Source of the DNA: CAZBAF01 sp964490245
Lineage (GTDB): Bacteria; Patescibacteriota; Saccharimonadia; Saccharimonadales; JACDBH01
Assembly (NCBI GenBank): GCA_964490245.1
Contig: CAZBAF010000002.1
Span: 1 to 64,000, forward strand
Direction of reading: 5' to 3'
Length of the DNA stretch: 64,000 nucleotides
Under the pieces are notes generated by a model, which was not told the origin of the DNA, ran no database searches, and saw nothing but the letters and a program-made list of their open reading frames with translations. Position numbers and translations under genes: made by a program. Shown in pieces: positions 1 through 7,848 of this stretch; the stretch's first letter is position 1; the number at the start of each line of letters is the position of its first letter.

Positions 1-50
1 GTATCGACATTGTCAGAAGAAGCGGTTAGAAATATGCCAGCTATCCGGCA

Positions 51-90
51 CCAAAATAAAGACCTCACGAAAGTGGGGTTTTTATTTTGG
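51..90. terminator. Bidirectional hairpin after a tRNA-like 3' end
   Basis: Long near-perfect palindrome (arms about 17 bases, loop GAAA) with an A-run on the left and a T-run on the right, so it can stop transcription on both strands. Its first bases are the ACCA that closes the preceding sequence ending GGCACCA. The same fusion of CCA end and hairpin is seen after the intact tRNA-Leu(CAG). Confidence 0.6.
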
Positions 91-180
91 TTTATGTTGA
101 GAAACTCTCAAATTCTCGACCTCTTCAAAATTAAACAGTAGTCGAGACCAGCTCTTGCGCCGCATCTCATGCGGTCAAGG

Positions 181-243
181 GCTTAGAGTCTCTTCACCCG
201 CACCAAGTAAAGAGTCGGTCGAGAGACCGGCTTTTTACTTGGT
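181..243 (+). repeat. Degenerate tRNA-Leu-like 3' end plus hairpin
   Basis: Bases 181-205 match the last 25 bases of the intact tRNA-Leu(CAG) at about 18 positions by eye, including the acceptor end CCGCACCA. A palindromic hairpin (201-243) follows directly and begins with the ACCA. No D-arm or anticodon arm is present, so this is a remnant and not a working tRNA. It may mark old integration or rearrangement at a tRNA gene. Confidence 0.4.
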
Positions 244-362
244 CTTGGCGGACTCTTGCACCTGCCTAAAGGCCAGGGTGAGTCCCGCCAGTGGCGGGAC
301 GCAAGGAAACAAACTCTTGAAAGCTGTGCTTTCAAAGACGTTTTTTCGGGGTCGCCGAAGGT

Positions 363-440
363 GACTAGAGTCCCCTGACCCGCACCAAACACATTTTAGA
401 AAATGACCTCTATAAAACGTCGAGTAAATCGGCGTTTTTT
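363..440 (+). repeat. Second degenerate tRNA 3' end plus hairpin
   Basis: Bases 363-387 match bases 181-205 at about 20 of 25 positions and also end in CCGCACCA. About 30 bases later a terminator-like hairpin (414-440, AAACG/CGTTT arms, run of six T) follows. Again only the 3' end of a tRNA is present. Confidence 0.4.
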
Positions 441-474
441 GCTTATACCCAAACTATGACTCTAACTCGACCTC

Positions 475-483
475 TGTTATGAT
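475..483 (+). promoter_or_regulatory. Extended -10 promoter for the gene at 490
   Basis: TGTTATGAT (TG-N-TATGAT) ends at 483, six bases before the GTG start at 490. The expected transcription start falls on or next to the start codon, so the mRNA is probably leaderless. No Shine-Dalgarno sequence fits in the gap. The preceding bases ACCTC recur in front of other promoters in this window. Confidence 0.6.
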
Positions 484-489
484 GATTAA

Positions 490-1530
490 GTGAAACAGTT
501 CGTAAAATTACCAAAACTTTCTAAAGGCGACCAAGTTGCAGTTGTCTCTCCTTCCGCAGGGTTGCCTCAAGCTTTTCCGTGGGTGCAGGACCTAGGTCTT
601 GAACGAATGCGAAGTATATTTGACCTAGTACCGATAGAGTATTCGACGACTCGAATAATGGGCGCTTCGCTAGAAGACCGAGCAGAAGATATTATGTCTG
701 CGTTTGCTGATCCAAAGAACAAAGCAGTCTTCGCTTCTATTGGCGGTTCTGACCAAATAAAGCTCATTAAGTACTTAGACCCTCAAGTATTCATTGATAA
801 TCCAAAACCTTTCTTTGGTTACAGCGATAATACGCACCTGCATAATTTCCTCTGGAACTTAGGCATACCTTCCTACTATGGCGGCGGGGTTATGAACCAG
901 TTTGGTATGAACACGAAGATGTTTGATATTACAGTCAATTCGCTTAACCACGCTTTGTTTGATGAAGGTGAATATGAGCTTGAGGTATCCAGTGAATACA
1001 ATGACGAAGGCTTAGATTGGTCTGTTAAAGAAAACCTGTATAAATCACGAAAAATGGATGCCAATAAAGGTTTGGCATGGGACGGCACTGTTGATACAGA
1101 GGGTGTACTTTGGGGTGGGTGTGTAGAAAGTCTTATAGTACAATCCTCTACTGGTAAGTATCTTCCGAAAGATGAAGACCTCGAAGGTACGGTACTGTTT
1201 CTTGAAACCGCAGAGGACATACCTGAACACTGGATTATGGAATATCTACTTATTGGTTTTGGTGAACGTGGTTGGTTAAATAAGTTTCAGGCTATTTTGG
1301 TTGGACGACCAAAGGCTTGGGAGTTTGATAAGCAGAATAGTGCAGAAGAAAAAGCCAAGTATAGCGAAGAGCAACGCAATACTGTCTTAAAAGCTGTGCG
1401 TGAATATAACAAAGAAATCCCTATTGTTCAAAACCTTGATTTTGGGCATACGGATCCACAGGTTGTGTTGCCGATGGGAAGAAGCGTAAAGATTAACACA
1501 ACAAAAAAACAAATACTTCTTAACTACTGA
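490..1530 (+). CDS. LD-carboxypeptidase / MccF-like serine peptidase (S66)
   Basis: 346 residues, the usual S66 length. S66 enzymes cut L,D-peptide bonds, either in recycled murein tetrapeptides (LdcA) or in microcin C-type nucleotide peptides (MccF). The triad is visible: nucleophile Ser112 in FFGYSDNTH, Glu239 in LFLETAED and His320 in FGHTDP. The LETAED and GHTDP contexts look more like MccF than LdcA. There is no signal peptide, so it is cytoplasmic. It starts with GTG at 490 directly after an extended -10 box and stands alone with its own promoter and terminator. It could serve wall recycling or immunity to a peptide-nucleotide toxin; sequence alone does not decide. Confidence 0.85.
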   Translation: MKQFVKLPKLSKGDQVAVVSPSAGLPQAFPWVQDLGLERMRSIFDLVPIEYSTTRIMGASLEDRAEDIMSAFADPKNKAVFASIGGSDQIKLIKYLDPQVFIDNPKPFFGYSDNTHLHNFLWNLGIPSYYGGGVMNQFGMNTKMFDITVNSLNHALFDEGEYELEVSSEYNDEGLDWSVKENLYKSRKMDANKGLAWDGTVDTEGVLWGGCVESLIVQSSTGKYLPKDEDLEGTVLFLETAEDIPEHWIMEYLLIGFGERGWLNKFQAILVGRPKAWEFDKQNSAEEKAKYSEEQRNTVLKAVREYNKEIPIVQNLDFGHTDPQVVLPMGRSVKINTTKKQILLNY

Positions 1531-1603
1531 GCAGTTCGCTAGACAAACCAAGCTGATTTACCAGTTCTTTTAGTTTATACAAATCGACTTTCTCAGGTGT
1601 AAT

Positions 1604-1668
1604 GGTTAGAAATATGCCTGACAAGCGGCACCGTTCGCAACTTTGAGCCCGAAAAGGGCTCTTTTTTA
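1604..1668 (+). terminator. Terminator with a short repeat shared with position 24
   Basis: GAGCCC-GAAAA-GGGCTC followed by six T at 1645-1668 is a good intrinsic terminator for the gene ending at 1530. Just before it, 1604-1632 repeats the layout of 24-52: GGTTAGAAATATGCC, a variable spacer, then GGCACC. The repeat does not fold as a tRNA T-arm and its nature is unknown. Confidence 0.55.
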
Positions 1669-1786
1669 TCTGTTAAATTCAGGTTTTAATATCTCTTATT
1701 CCAAGGAGTAAGAGACGAGAAGAAAAAAATAGCAACAGAGTCGTTTTACAGAGAAGTCAGTAACAATACGAAATGGTTTTAACCTC

Positions 1787-1795
1787 TGTTATGAT
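1787..1795 (+). promoter_or_regulatory. Extended -10 promoter for the gene at 1802
   Basis: TGTTATGAT preceded by AACCTC, the same string found before position 490. It ends six bases before the ATG at 1802, and the upstream ATG at 1796 abuts it. This spacing supports 1802 as the start and a leaderless message. Confidence 0.6.
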
Positions 1796-1801
1796 ATGGC
1801 T

Positions 1802-2350
1802 ATGACTAAGAGAGTATGTGTTTTCTGTCGTGACGAGTCTAAAGTAGTTACACTCGAACACCTTTATCCAAACTTGCTATCTAAGAAATTCAAGAAAGGT
1901 CAAGTTGCAATTAATGAAGTTGCTGGCGATGGTATATCAAGATCATGGAGTAAAGCAATCTTTCAGGACAAGGCAAAGATAGTCTGCGCGGACTGTAACA
2001 ACCGCTGGATGTCCGACATTGAAAGCTCAGCCAAGCCGTTACTTGAAAAATTAATCATTACCACAGATAGTCTAAAGCTAGACCAGGATTTGCAAGCAAA
2101 GTTATCTCTTTGGGCTCAAAAAACTACACTTATTATGAACAAGGCAACCGGCGGGAAGTTTAATATACCGGATGATTTCTATACAGATCTGTACGATTCG
2201 CAAACCAAGCCTCTTAAAATCATGGTTAGCGTCGGCTGGCGGCTGCTCGCATCTGGCTCTAAAGATGAACCATTAGCAACGTTTGAAATAAAGCGGTTGC
2301 CTTTGCTGCAAAATTTAATGAAAAAACTTCCTGGCAAACAGCTGGACTGA
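1802..2350 (+). CDS. HNH-like zinc-motif protein of unknown function
   Basis: 182 residues from ATG 1802; an ATG at 1796 would add two residues but touches the -10 box. An N-terminal CVFC knuckle is followed by a His within TLEHLYPN, and a second cluster CADCNNRWMSDIE lies about 55 residues later. This Cys4-His layout matches HNH-endonuclease-like proteins often found as orphans in accessory DNA. The C-terminal half has no recognised domain. A nuclease role is a family inference. Confidence 0.55.
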   Translation: MTKRVCVFCRDESKVVTLEHLYPNLLSKKFKKGQVAINEVAGDGISRSWSKAIFQDKAKIVCADCNNRWMSDIESSAKPLLEKLIITTDSLKLDQDLQAKLSLWAQKTTLIMNKATGGKFNIPDDFYTDLYDSQTKPLKIMVSVGWRLLASGSKDEPLATFEIKRLPLLQNLMKKLPGKQLD

Positions 2351-2418
2351 CGCACTAAACCGGCATGCAAGCTTCTAGGGCTTCATAACCAGCTTTCAGC
2401 AAGCCAGGCTGTTTCTTT

Positions 2419-2427
2419 TGCTATACT
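2419..2427 (+). promoter_or_regulatory. Extended -10 promoter for the gene at 2435
   Basis: TGCTATACT ends seven bases before ATG 2435. No Shine-Dalgarno sequence is present, so a leaderless mRNA is likely. Confidence 0.6.
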
Positions 2428-2434
2428 TATAAAT

Positions 2435-2977
2435 ATGCGAAAAGTAATTTTGTTTATGATGGTGACGCTTGACGGGTATTTTGAGGGCAAGGACCACGAC
2501 ATTTCATGGCACAATACTGACGAAGAGTTTATAGAATTTTCCGACAAACAGCTGGACGAGGTTGATACCCTTGTATTTGGCCGCAAAACCTACGAAATGA
2601 TGGCTGATTTTTGGCCGGCGCAGCAGGCTCAGGATGCCGAACACAGCACGGCCACCCGCATGAATAGACTGCAAAAAGTGGTGTTTTCGCGCAATCCGCT
2701 CGACGTCACCTGGCAAAACACCGCGGTCTCTCACGATCTTGAAGCAAAGATCAAAGAACTGAAGTCACAGACCGGCAAGGATATCGCCGTACTGGGCAGC
2801 TCGCATCTGGGCAAGGAACTGATCGAAGCCGGGCTTTTGGATGAGCTAAGACTTATGGTTAATCCGGTGTTTATTGGCGGCGGCTCGCCCCTGTTCGAAG
2901 GACTCACCAAAAATTTGCAACTTAAAAGCACCCGCACTTTCCAAAACGGTAACGTACTTTTAACCTACACCATCTAA
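2435..2977 (+). CDS. Dihydrofolate reductase family protein (RibD C-terminal type)
   Basis: 180 residues covering one RibD-C/DHFR-like Rossmann domain: MRKVILFMMVTLDGYFEGK at the N-terminus, LVFGRKTYEMMADFW near residue 50, and late glycine motifs IAVLGSSHLGKELI and VNPVFIGGGSPLFEG. Stand-alone members are probable NADPH-dependent reductases; the substrate is usually unknown and they are not the housekeeping FolA. It has its own promoter among other single-gene units. Confidence 0.85.
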   Translation: MRKVILFMMVTLDGYFEGKDHDISWHNTDEEFIEFSDKQLDEVDTLVFGRKTYEMMADFWPAQQAQDAEHSTATRMNRLQKVVFSRNPLDVTWQNTAVSHDLEAKIKELKSQTGKDIAVLGSSHLGKELIEAGLLDELRLMVNPVFIGGGSPLFEGLTKNLQLKSTRTFQNGNVLLTYTI

Positions 2978-3049
2978 GCAGGTTAAGGTTACAGCTGAAG
3001 ACCCTTACGCACAGCGCGCTGTAATTTTAAAGTCCTGACTTACATAATT

Positions 3050-3058
3050 TGCTATGAT
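3050..3058 (+). promoter_or_regulatory. Extended -10 promoter for the gene at 3065
   Basis: TGCTATGAT ends six bases before ATG 3065, with no ribosome binding site in the gap. Confidence 0.6.
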
Positions 3059-3064
3059 GAATCT

Positions 3065-3436
3065 ATGAAACCAACAACCGTTGACGAATATATTAACGGC
3101 TTTTCTGGCGATAAAAAGACCAGGTTATTAGAGCTGCGCAAGATCGTCCAAGCATCCCTGCCCAATACACAGGAGGCTATCAAGTGGGGCGATCCGGCAG
3201 TACTGGACCAGGACGGCATGATTCTGGCATCTTATGGCGCTTTTAAAAACCACATGAATCTGGTCGTCACCCCCAGCACAAAGCAGGCCTTTGAACCCCG
3301 ACTAACCGAATACACAACCGGCAAAGGCTCGGTGCAGTTGCCCTACGACAAGCCGCTGCCCGCCGATTTGATTAAAGAGATACTTGCCTACCGTCTGAAC
3401 GAATATCGGACTTCGGGCGTCAAGTGGATATCATAA
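3065..3436 (+). CDS. DUF1801 (YdhG-like) protein
   Basis: 123 residues, full length for DUF1801. Family traits seen are VDEYINGFSGDKKTRLLELRKIV, a central EAIKWGDPAV, and LVVTPSTKQAFEP followed by GSVQLPYDKPLPADLIKEIL. Related proteins have been linked to iron handling (frataxin-like fold), but a function here is not established. It is monocistronic and probably leaderless. Confidence 0.8.
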   Translation: MKPTTVDEYINGFSGDKKTRLLELRKIVQASLPNTQEAIKWGDPAVLDQDGMILASYGAFKNHMNLVVTPSTKQAFEPRLTEYTTGKGSVQLPYDKPLPADLIKEILAYRLNEYRTSGVKWIS

Positions 3437-3547
3437 AACACTGCATCATAAAGCACGAGGCAGCACTAGACCCGGCATTGCAGTGATGGGCTTAATTATA
3501 TAAGCCACGACGAACACAGACTTGCGGCCGGCCCGTATACTAATAGT

Positions 3548-3997
3548 ATGGCTAAAAAACCACGGCCATCACACTCGGCAGAAGAGTTTGGGCTCGACGT
3601 CTTATCGGGGGAGGCCGATATGTTTAAATGGTTTTTGCTTTGCTATTTGTTTGGCAAGCCGATCCGGTCTGACACAGCAGTCGACACCTGGCGATTGTTC
3701 CTCAAAAAGGGCTTTGATAATCCGATGGTAATTGCCGCAGCGCAAGAGCATGAACTGGTGCGCGCACTTAACCGCGGCGGCTACACCCGCTACCAGCATG
3801 TGACCGCGCGCGGCCTGCAGACCTGCATGGACCAGCTGATCCGCGGATACGAGGGTTCGCTGTTTTTAATGCTGGAAAACAGCGCCAATGAGGACGAGTT
3901 TGCAAAAAGACTTAAAGAGCTTTTCGGAGTCGGCCCAAAGGTGGCCGAAATCTTCATGCGTGAGACAGCAGAACTTTTCGCGCGCCGGGCCGAGTAG
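3548..3997 (+). CDS. Small helix-hairpin-helix protein, DNA glycosylase-like
   Basis: 149 residues. The C-terminal stretch LKELFGVGPKVAEIFMRE (about 124-141) is an HhH motif like that of endonuclease III-type glycosylases, and the helical N-terminal part fits an HhH-GPD fold. The catalytic Lys/Asp region and the iron-sulfur cysteines of Nth are not evident, so it may be a reduced or non-catalytic DNA-binding relative. A TATACT box (3536-3541) ends six bases before ATG 3548. Confidence 0.55.
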   Translation: MAKKPRPSHSAEEFGLDVLSGEADMFKWFLLCYLFGKPIRSDTAVDTWRLFLKKGFDNPMVIAAAQEHELVRALNRGGYTRYQHVTARGLQTCMDQLIRGYEGSLFLMLENSANEDEFAKRLKELFGVGPKVAEIFMRETAELFARRAE

Positions 3998-3999
3998 CT

Positions 4000-4008
4000 T
4001 GTTATACT
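4000..4008 (+). promoter_or_regulatory. Extended -10 promoter for the gene at 4044
   Basis: TGTTATACT lies 35 bases before ATG 4044. Unlike its neighbours this gene keeps a leader with a good ribosome binding site (AAAGGAGA ending eight bases before ATG). Confidence 0.6.
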
Positions 4009-4043
4009 AAACGCAACGCTAAAATTAGGTAAAGGAGATACTC

Positions 4044-4421
4044 ATGGCAGACAAAGTAAGTTGGTTTGAACTACCCGCAGACGACACCGCACGGGCGGGA
4101 AAATTCTATGCCGATGTGTTTGGCTGGGCCACGTCTGACATGGGCGGCGGCAGCCTGATGGTAACAAGCGTCGATGCCGACGAACAGGGCGTGCCAAGCG
4201 AACCGGGCGTTATTAACGGTGACATTTCGCCGCGCAGCCAGGCCTTTGACAAGCCGCTGATCGTTATCACGGTTGAGGACATAGATGCCAAGATAAAAAT
4301 GGTCGAAGCAGCCGGCGGCAAAGTCGCCCTGCCGCCCACCCAGCCAGAGGGAGCGAGTATGATCTGGGCCATCGTGACGGACACCGAGGGCAATAACGTC
4401 GGCATCCTCCAGAATCTCTAG
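4044..4421 (+). CDS. VOC family protein (glyoxalase/bleomycin-resistance fold)
   Basis: 125 residues, one VOC unit. The opening VSWFELPADDTARAGKFYADVFGW and the closing AIVTDTEGNNVGILQNL are family signatures, and IVITVEDIDAKIKMVEAAGGKV lies in the middle. VOC proteins bind a metal or hydrophobic ligand between paired beta-alpha modules; the substrate cannot be read from sequence. Confidence 0.85.
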   Translation: MADKVSWFELPADDTARAGKFYADVFGWATSDMGGGSLMVTSVDADEQGVPSEPGVINGDISPRSQAFDKPLIVITVEDIDAKIKMVEAAGGKVALPPTQPEGASMIWAIVTDTEGNNVGILQNL

Positions 4422-4467
4422 CGGCTGTTCAGACATCTTCAAAAACAGCTCCGGACAACTTGGACCC

Positions 4468-4968
4468 TTATGTATCTGCGACTGCAATATCTTCGGGCCC
4501 GACATCATACGCCAACATTACCTCGGGGCGGTGGTAGCTGCCATCATATTCTTCGAGCGGCACCAGCCGCTTCCAGTACGCCGCCGCCAGCTTATGTGCG
4601 CCGGCCGTGTCACCTTGCAGCAGACATTCTTTAACACCGTCGTACGTATCAAGATCGCTCACAAAGCCGCCGCCCGGCCGAGGCGTGACTTTAAGCAATA
4701 TGTACCCCGGATCTTGAGAAATATTGTCCGGACTTTTGCGCATGCCAGAGGTGATATCTGCCACTTTACCATCCTCAGCCATATAGCAATAAATGTTTGT
4801 CTGCCGGTCTACGCCCAGGCTGATAAGCTCCTTCGAGCGAAAGCTGTTTAAGAACTTATCGGTTTTATTGATGGCCTTATCGCGCTTGCCGCCGCCCGAA
4901 CCCTGGGACAGGCCGTTAGCCAATACGCTGCCGAGCTTATCCCGTTCAACTTCGTGATACAAAACCAT
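4468..4968 (-). CDS. Hypothetical protein
   Basis: 166 residues from the ATG at 4968. I prefer this start over the upstream one at 5010 because a TACAAT box (4975-4980, minus strand) ends six bases before it. The N-terminus (VLYHEVERDKLGSVLANGL) resembles the opening of ADP-ribosyltransferase-like folds (Y-H, then L..L..GL), but later catalytic motifs are not clear. A middle segment YILLKVTPRPGG and a final PEVMLAYDVGPEDI fit a compact mixed fold. Function unknown. Confidence 0.6.
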   Translation of the reverse strand: MVLYHEVERDKLGSVLANGLSQGSGGGKRDKAINKTDKFLNSFRSKELISLGVDRQTNIYCYMAEDGKVADITSGMRKSPDNISQDPGYILLKVTPRPGGGFVSDLDTYDGVKECLLQGDTAGAHKLAAAYWKRLVPLEEYDGSYHRPEVMLAYDVGPEDIAVADT

Positions 4969-5052
4969 AAACCTATTGTAGCCTACCCTCAAGCCGAAAT
5001 TTGTAAGCAAACGTCCTCACATAAAAATTTTATTGAGCTGCAGCCAAACCTC

Positions 5053-5061
5053 TGCTAACCT
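5053..5061 (+). promoter_or_regulatory. Extended -10 promoter for the gene at 5068
   Basis: TGCTAACCT preceded by AACCTC ends six bases before ATG 5068. It is weaker than consensus in the hexamer but has the same context as the promoters at 475 and 1787. Confidence 0.5.
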
Positions 5062-5067
5062 GACGCC

Positions 5068-5541
5068 ATGAAGCAACAGCGCTACACCATGCTTAACCGA
5101 TCAGCGACCCTGATCCTGCGGGTGGCCCTTGTCGCCTTGTCGGCGATTGTACTGGCATTATACATATTCGCTTTGCCTGCCATGTGGAGAGGCGTCTCTG
5201 CCGAGTATCCGGACATAACCTTCGTCTTCTACGGCATTATTGCTGCACTTTATGCAGCTGCGCTGCCGTTTTTCTACGCGCTTTATCAGGCTATGATAGT
5301 CATCAATCTTATCGATACAAATAATGCTTTCTCAAAACGCTCTGTTAAGGCACTCAAAAACATTACGCTGAGCGGCGTCGTGATCAGCCTGATCTTTGCC
5401 GCTACTTTACCGCTGCTTTACGTGTGGGCTCAACACGATGATGCCCCGGGCCTTATTGTTATAGGCATGCTGTTTACCGGAGCCTCTCTTACCGTATCGG
5501 CTTTTGCGGCTGTTTTGGAACGGCTGTTCCGGCTTCGTTAA
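5068..5541 (+). CDS. DUF2975 family membrane protein
   Basis: 157 residues with four predicted membrane helices (about 13-35, 50-72, 95-118, 125-148). The family trait is the pairing of NAFSKRSVKALKNI, a basic loop, with the last two helices. DUF2975 proteins are small integral membrane proteins, often next to regulators; function unknown. Probably leaderless. Confidence 0.75.
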   Translation: MKQQRYTMLNRSATLILRVALVALSAIVLALYIFALPAMWRGVSAEYPDITFVFYGIIAALYAAALPFFYALYQAMIVINLIDTNNAFSKRSVKALKNITLSGVVISLIFAATLPLLYVWAQHDDAPGLIVIGMLFTGASLTVSAFAAVLERLFRLR

Positions 5542-5607
5542 TCTGAATTTTGTCTATTTCACACACTTTTGCGGCATGTCTCTGCACGCACCGCGCTATT
5601 CTGATGT

Positions 5608-7200
5608 CTACGGTTTTGCCGCTCCCTGCAAACGCTCCAGTAATTGCACGGCCTCCGCTTCATCCATAATGCGCGTCTGCAGATCGCGGTCATAAACTGT
5701 CGGCGTCAATCTGGTCTGCACCAACATACTGTCAACAAAATAGTGGGTCAGAATAATGCCCCGCTCTGTGCCCGGCCATTGCACCTGATCAAAATACATA
5801 TTACCCAGACCGTAGTAAATCGGCTTGCCGTTATAAAGCTCGTACGTCTGCGGCTGGTGTGCCGAAGTGCCCACCACCATATCGGCACCCATGTCGATCA
5901 CCTGCCGAAAAACCTCTGCCTGATTGGGGATAGGGGCATCGCACTGCGGATACTCGACGTAGCCGGCGGGATAGGCGTAACATTCATAAAACTGGATATC
6001 AACAATGACAAAACTATTGCCGGCTTTGGCCGCTTCTATGTCGGTTTTAACCTGTTCAAGATTAAAGCCATTGGCGCCCGCACTGTCGGGCCCAGCCAGC
6101 GCACCGCTGCCCGGACCATCGGCATAATTATAACCCAGCAACGTCAGGCTGCTGCCTTTTTGCTGCGCCACAAACGGCTTGGCGGCCTCAACGGCATTAA
6201 GACCGCCGCCAAAGGTATTCCAGCCTAAACTATGGTACAGCTCTATTGAAGCAGCGTTATATTCTGCCCCATAGTCATTGTTGTGATTGCCGGTCAGCTC
6301 AACCACGTCCACACCGCTGCTTTTAAGCACCTCAATCATCTCGGGCGGCGCACAAAAGCGGATTTCATGCAGGGCGCAGTTTGGCATAAACGATACCTCG
6401 TTCGAAACGTGTGTAATGTCAGCCGCCGCCAAAAAATCGCCAATCTTTTCACTAAAATAAGTCGCGTCAGGCACCGATCGGAGCCTAACCATCATGGCGC
6501 GCGTCAGCGCCGTAACACCTGTTTGCTTAAAGCTCAGCACCCTGTCTTTGCCGGGCAGATTATTGAGCTTAAGATCGGCAAAAACCCCGGCATCATCGCC
6601 CTCAAAAACCGCCTGCCTAAACAGCGCGCCGCTAGTAAACGAATCCAGATAATAATCACCGTTCAGCTGCAATAACTTGAGCCTGCTGTTCAGCCGGTGC
6701 GCCGGTATAAGCGCCACCTGGTCAGCCCCAATCTCTTCCACCGGCCCTTCCAGCACCCCTATGGTAGCAGCCTGTCTGTCCAGCGCCTCGGCAATACCGG
6801 TTTTTACTTTTTGGTCAACATCAACGGGCAGCAGCAGCTCTAGTTCTGACAGCTCGGCTTCCGTAACGCTCTGGCGGGAGGCGCTGGACGCCGTAACCGG
6901 CACATACGCCATCAACAGCGGCGCGTTATCGGCCGTCAGGCTTGTGCCAGCCCGTACCTGCACATCACCCCCGATTGATTTTTGCTGCTCGGCAACCGCG
7001 CGCGTAATAATATCTTTCTCGCTTTCAGTCAGCGTATCTGCAAATTGCAGCCGGTTAGCCGCCTGGCCGCCTGCATTGTTACGCGCAAGAAGATAGACGG
7101 CCCCACCTGCCACAAGCACAATAAGCACAGCGGCCACAAGCATCCACAGCCTGCCGGGTCGCGGCCTTACACCATCTGACCGATACACACTCCCACGCAT
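5608..7200 (-). CDS. CapA-family calcineurin-like phosphoesterase, membrane anchored
   Basis: 530 residues from ATG 7200. An upstream start at 7269 is possible, but TGGTACACT (7207-7215, minus strand) ends six bases before 7200. One N-terminal membrane helix (WMLVAAVLIVLVAGGAVYLLA) is followed by a linker and a C-terminal CapA/PgsA metallophosphatase domain: VVELTGNHNNDYG, FVIVDIQFYECYA (where most members have a histidine-rich strand), and DMVVGTSAHQPQTYELYNGKPIYYGLGN. CapA proteins are tied to poly-gamma-glutamate export, but CapB/C are not seen here, so surface-polymer work is only a family inference. Confidence 0.75.
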   Translation of the reverse strand: MRGSVYRSDGVRPRPGRLWMLVAAVLIVLVAGGAVYLLARNNAGGQAANRLQFADTLTESEKDIITRAVAEQQKSIGGDVQVRAGTSLTADNAPLLMAYVPVTASSASRQSVTEAELSELELLLPVDVDQKVKTGIAEALDRQAATIGVLEGPVEEIGADQVALIPAHRLNSRLKLLQLNGDYYLDSFTSGALFRQAVFEGDDAGVFADLKLNNLPGKDRVLSFKQTGVTALTRAMMVRLRSVPDATYFSEKIGDFLAAADITHVSNEVSFMPNCALHEIRFCAPPEMIEVLKSSGVDVVELTGNHNNDYGAEYNAASIELYHSLGWNTFGGGLNAVEAAKPFVAQQKGSSLTLLGYNYADGPGSGALAGPDSAGANGFNLEQVKTDIEAAKAGNSFVIVDIQFYECYAYPAGYVEYPQCDAPIPNQAEVFRQVIDMGADMVVGTSAHQPQTYELYNGKPIYYGLGNMYFDQVQWPGTERGIILTHYFVDSMLVQTRLTPTVYDRDLQTRIMDEAEAVQLLERLQGAAKP

Positions 7201-7307
7201 ACTAATAGTGTACCATCCCGGCAGCAGTCCCCGGACATGCCGAACACACCTCAAAAAGTAACCGCCCATATCCTTAACAGAGGTTTTTTGATAAAATAGT
7301 CCGGAAT

Positions 7308-7381
7308 GGCGCCGTGGCCGAGGGGTTAGGCAGAGCTCTGCAAAAGCTCGTACAGCGGTTCAAGTCCGCTCGGTGCCTCCA
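7308..7381 (+). tRNA. tRNA-Cys (GCA)
   Basis: Acceptor GGCGCCG (7308-7314) pairs with CGGTGCC (7371-7377). The anticodon loop reads CTGCAAA with anticodon GCA, and the T-loop is TTCAAGT. CCA is encoded. A TAAAAT -10 box lies about 12 bases upstream. Confidence 0.95.
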
Positions 7382-7423
7382 TATCACTCTATAAGAAGTG
7401 TCTCTTTGCAATCATTGTTTAAT

Positions 7424-7508
7424 GGGCGAGTGCTGGAATGGTAGACAGTCAGCACTTAAAATGCTGTGGCCAAAAGCCGTGTGGGTTCAAGTCCCACCTC
7501 GCCCACCA
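7424..7508 (+). tRNA. tRNA-Leu (UAA)
   Basis: Acceptor GGGCGAG pairs with CTCGCCC. Anticodon stem CAGCA/TGCTG holds the loop CTTAAAA, anticodon UAA. The long variable arm (GGC-CAAAA-GCC) is typical of leucine tRNAs. CCA is encoded. Confidence 0.95.
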
Positions 7509-7539
7509 CGGTTATTTATGCTATAATGGCCCCTGTTTT

Positions 7540-7625
7540 GCGCGAGTGGCGGAATGGTAGACGCGCTACTTTGAGGTGGTAGTGGGAGCAATCCTGTGGA
7601 GGTTCAAGTCCTCTCTCGCGCACCA
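7540..7625 (+). tRNA. tRNA-Leu (GAG)
   Basis: Acceptor GCGCGAG pairs with CTCGCGC. Anticodon stem CTACT/GGTAG encloses TTGAGGT, anticodon GAG. A long variable arm is present and CCA is encoded. A TGCTATAAT promoter at 7519-7527 lies 12 bases upstream. Confidence 0.95.
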
Positions 7626-7637
7626 TATTTGTACATA

Positions 7638-7664
7638 AGTCCAGTTTTTTTACTGGACTTTTTG
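7638..7664 (+). terminator. Terminator of the Cys/Leu tRNA cluster
   Basis: AGTCCAG and CTGGACT arms around a T-rich loop, followed by TTTTT, 13 bases after the end of tRNA-Leu(GAG). Confidence 0.8.
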
Positions 7665-7786
7665 CTTGCCACTGAGCCTTGAACCTTAGCGCTAACCAAC
7701 CAGAGAATGCGTATACAGATTCAGAGAAACACTTCAAGCAGAAATGCTTCTCTAGCGTGAACTCAGAGTGCCACTGGCACTCTTCG

Positions 7787-7848
7787 GGTTCAAGTCCTCT
7801 CATCCGCACCAGATAAAAACACCAAGCCGAAAGGTTTGGTGTTTTTAT
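7787..7848 (+). repeat. 62-bp direct repeat, copy 1: orphan tRNA-Leu 3' end and terminator
   Basis: Identical over 62 bases to 10485-10546. It holds the last 22 encoded bases of tRNA-Leu(CAG), its CCA and its hairpin terminator, but the rest of the tRNA is missing here. A short GAACCTTAGCGCT string also recurs near each copy (about 7680 and 10563). The layout resembles an att site pair at a tRNA 3' end. Confidence 0.85.

Noticed and set aside
155..392. Overlapping 69-residue reading frames on both strands
   Set aside because: They run through hairpins and tRNA-like remnants, have no ribosome site and no protein-like pattern.
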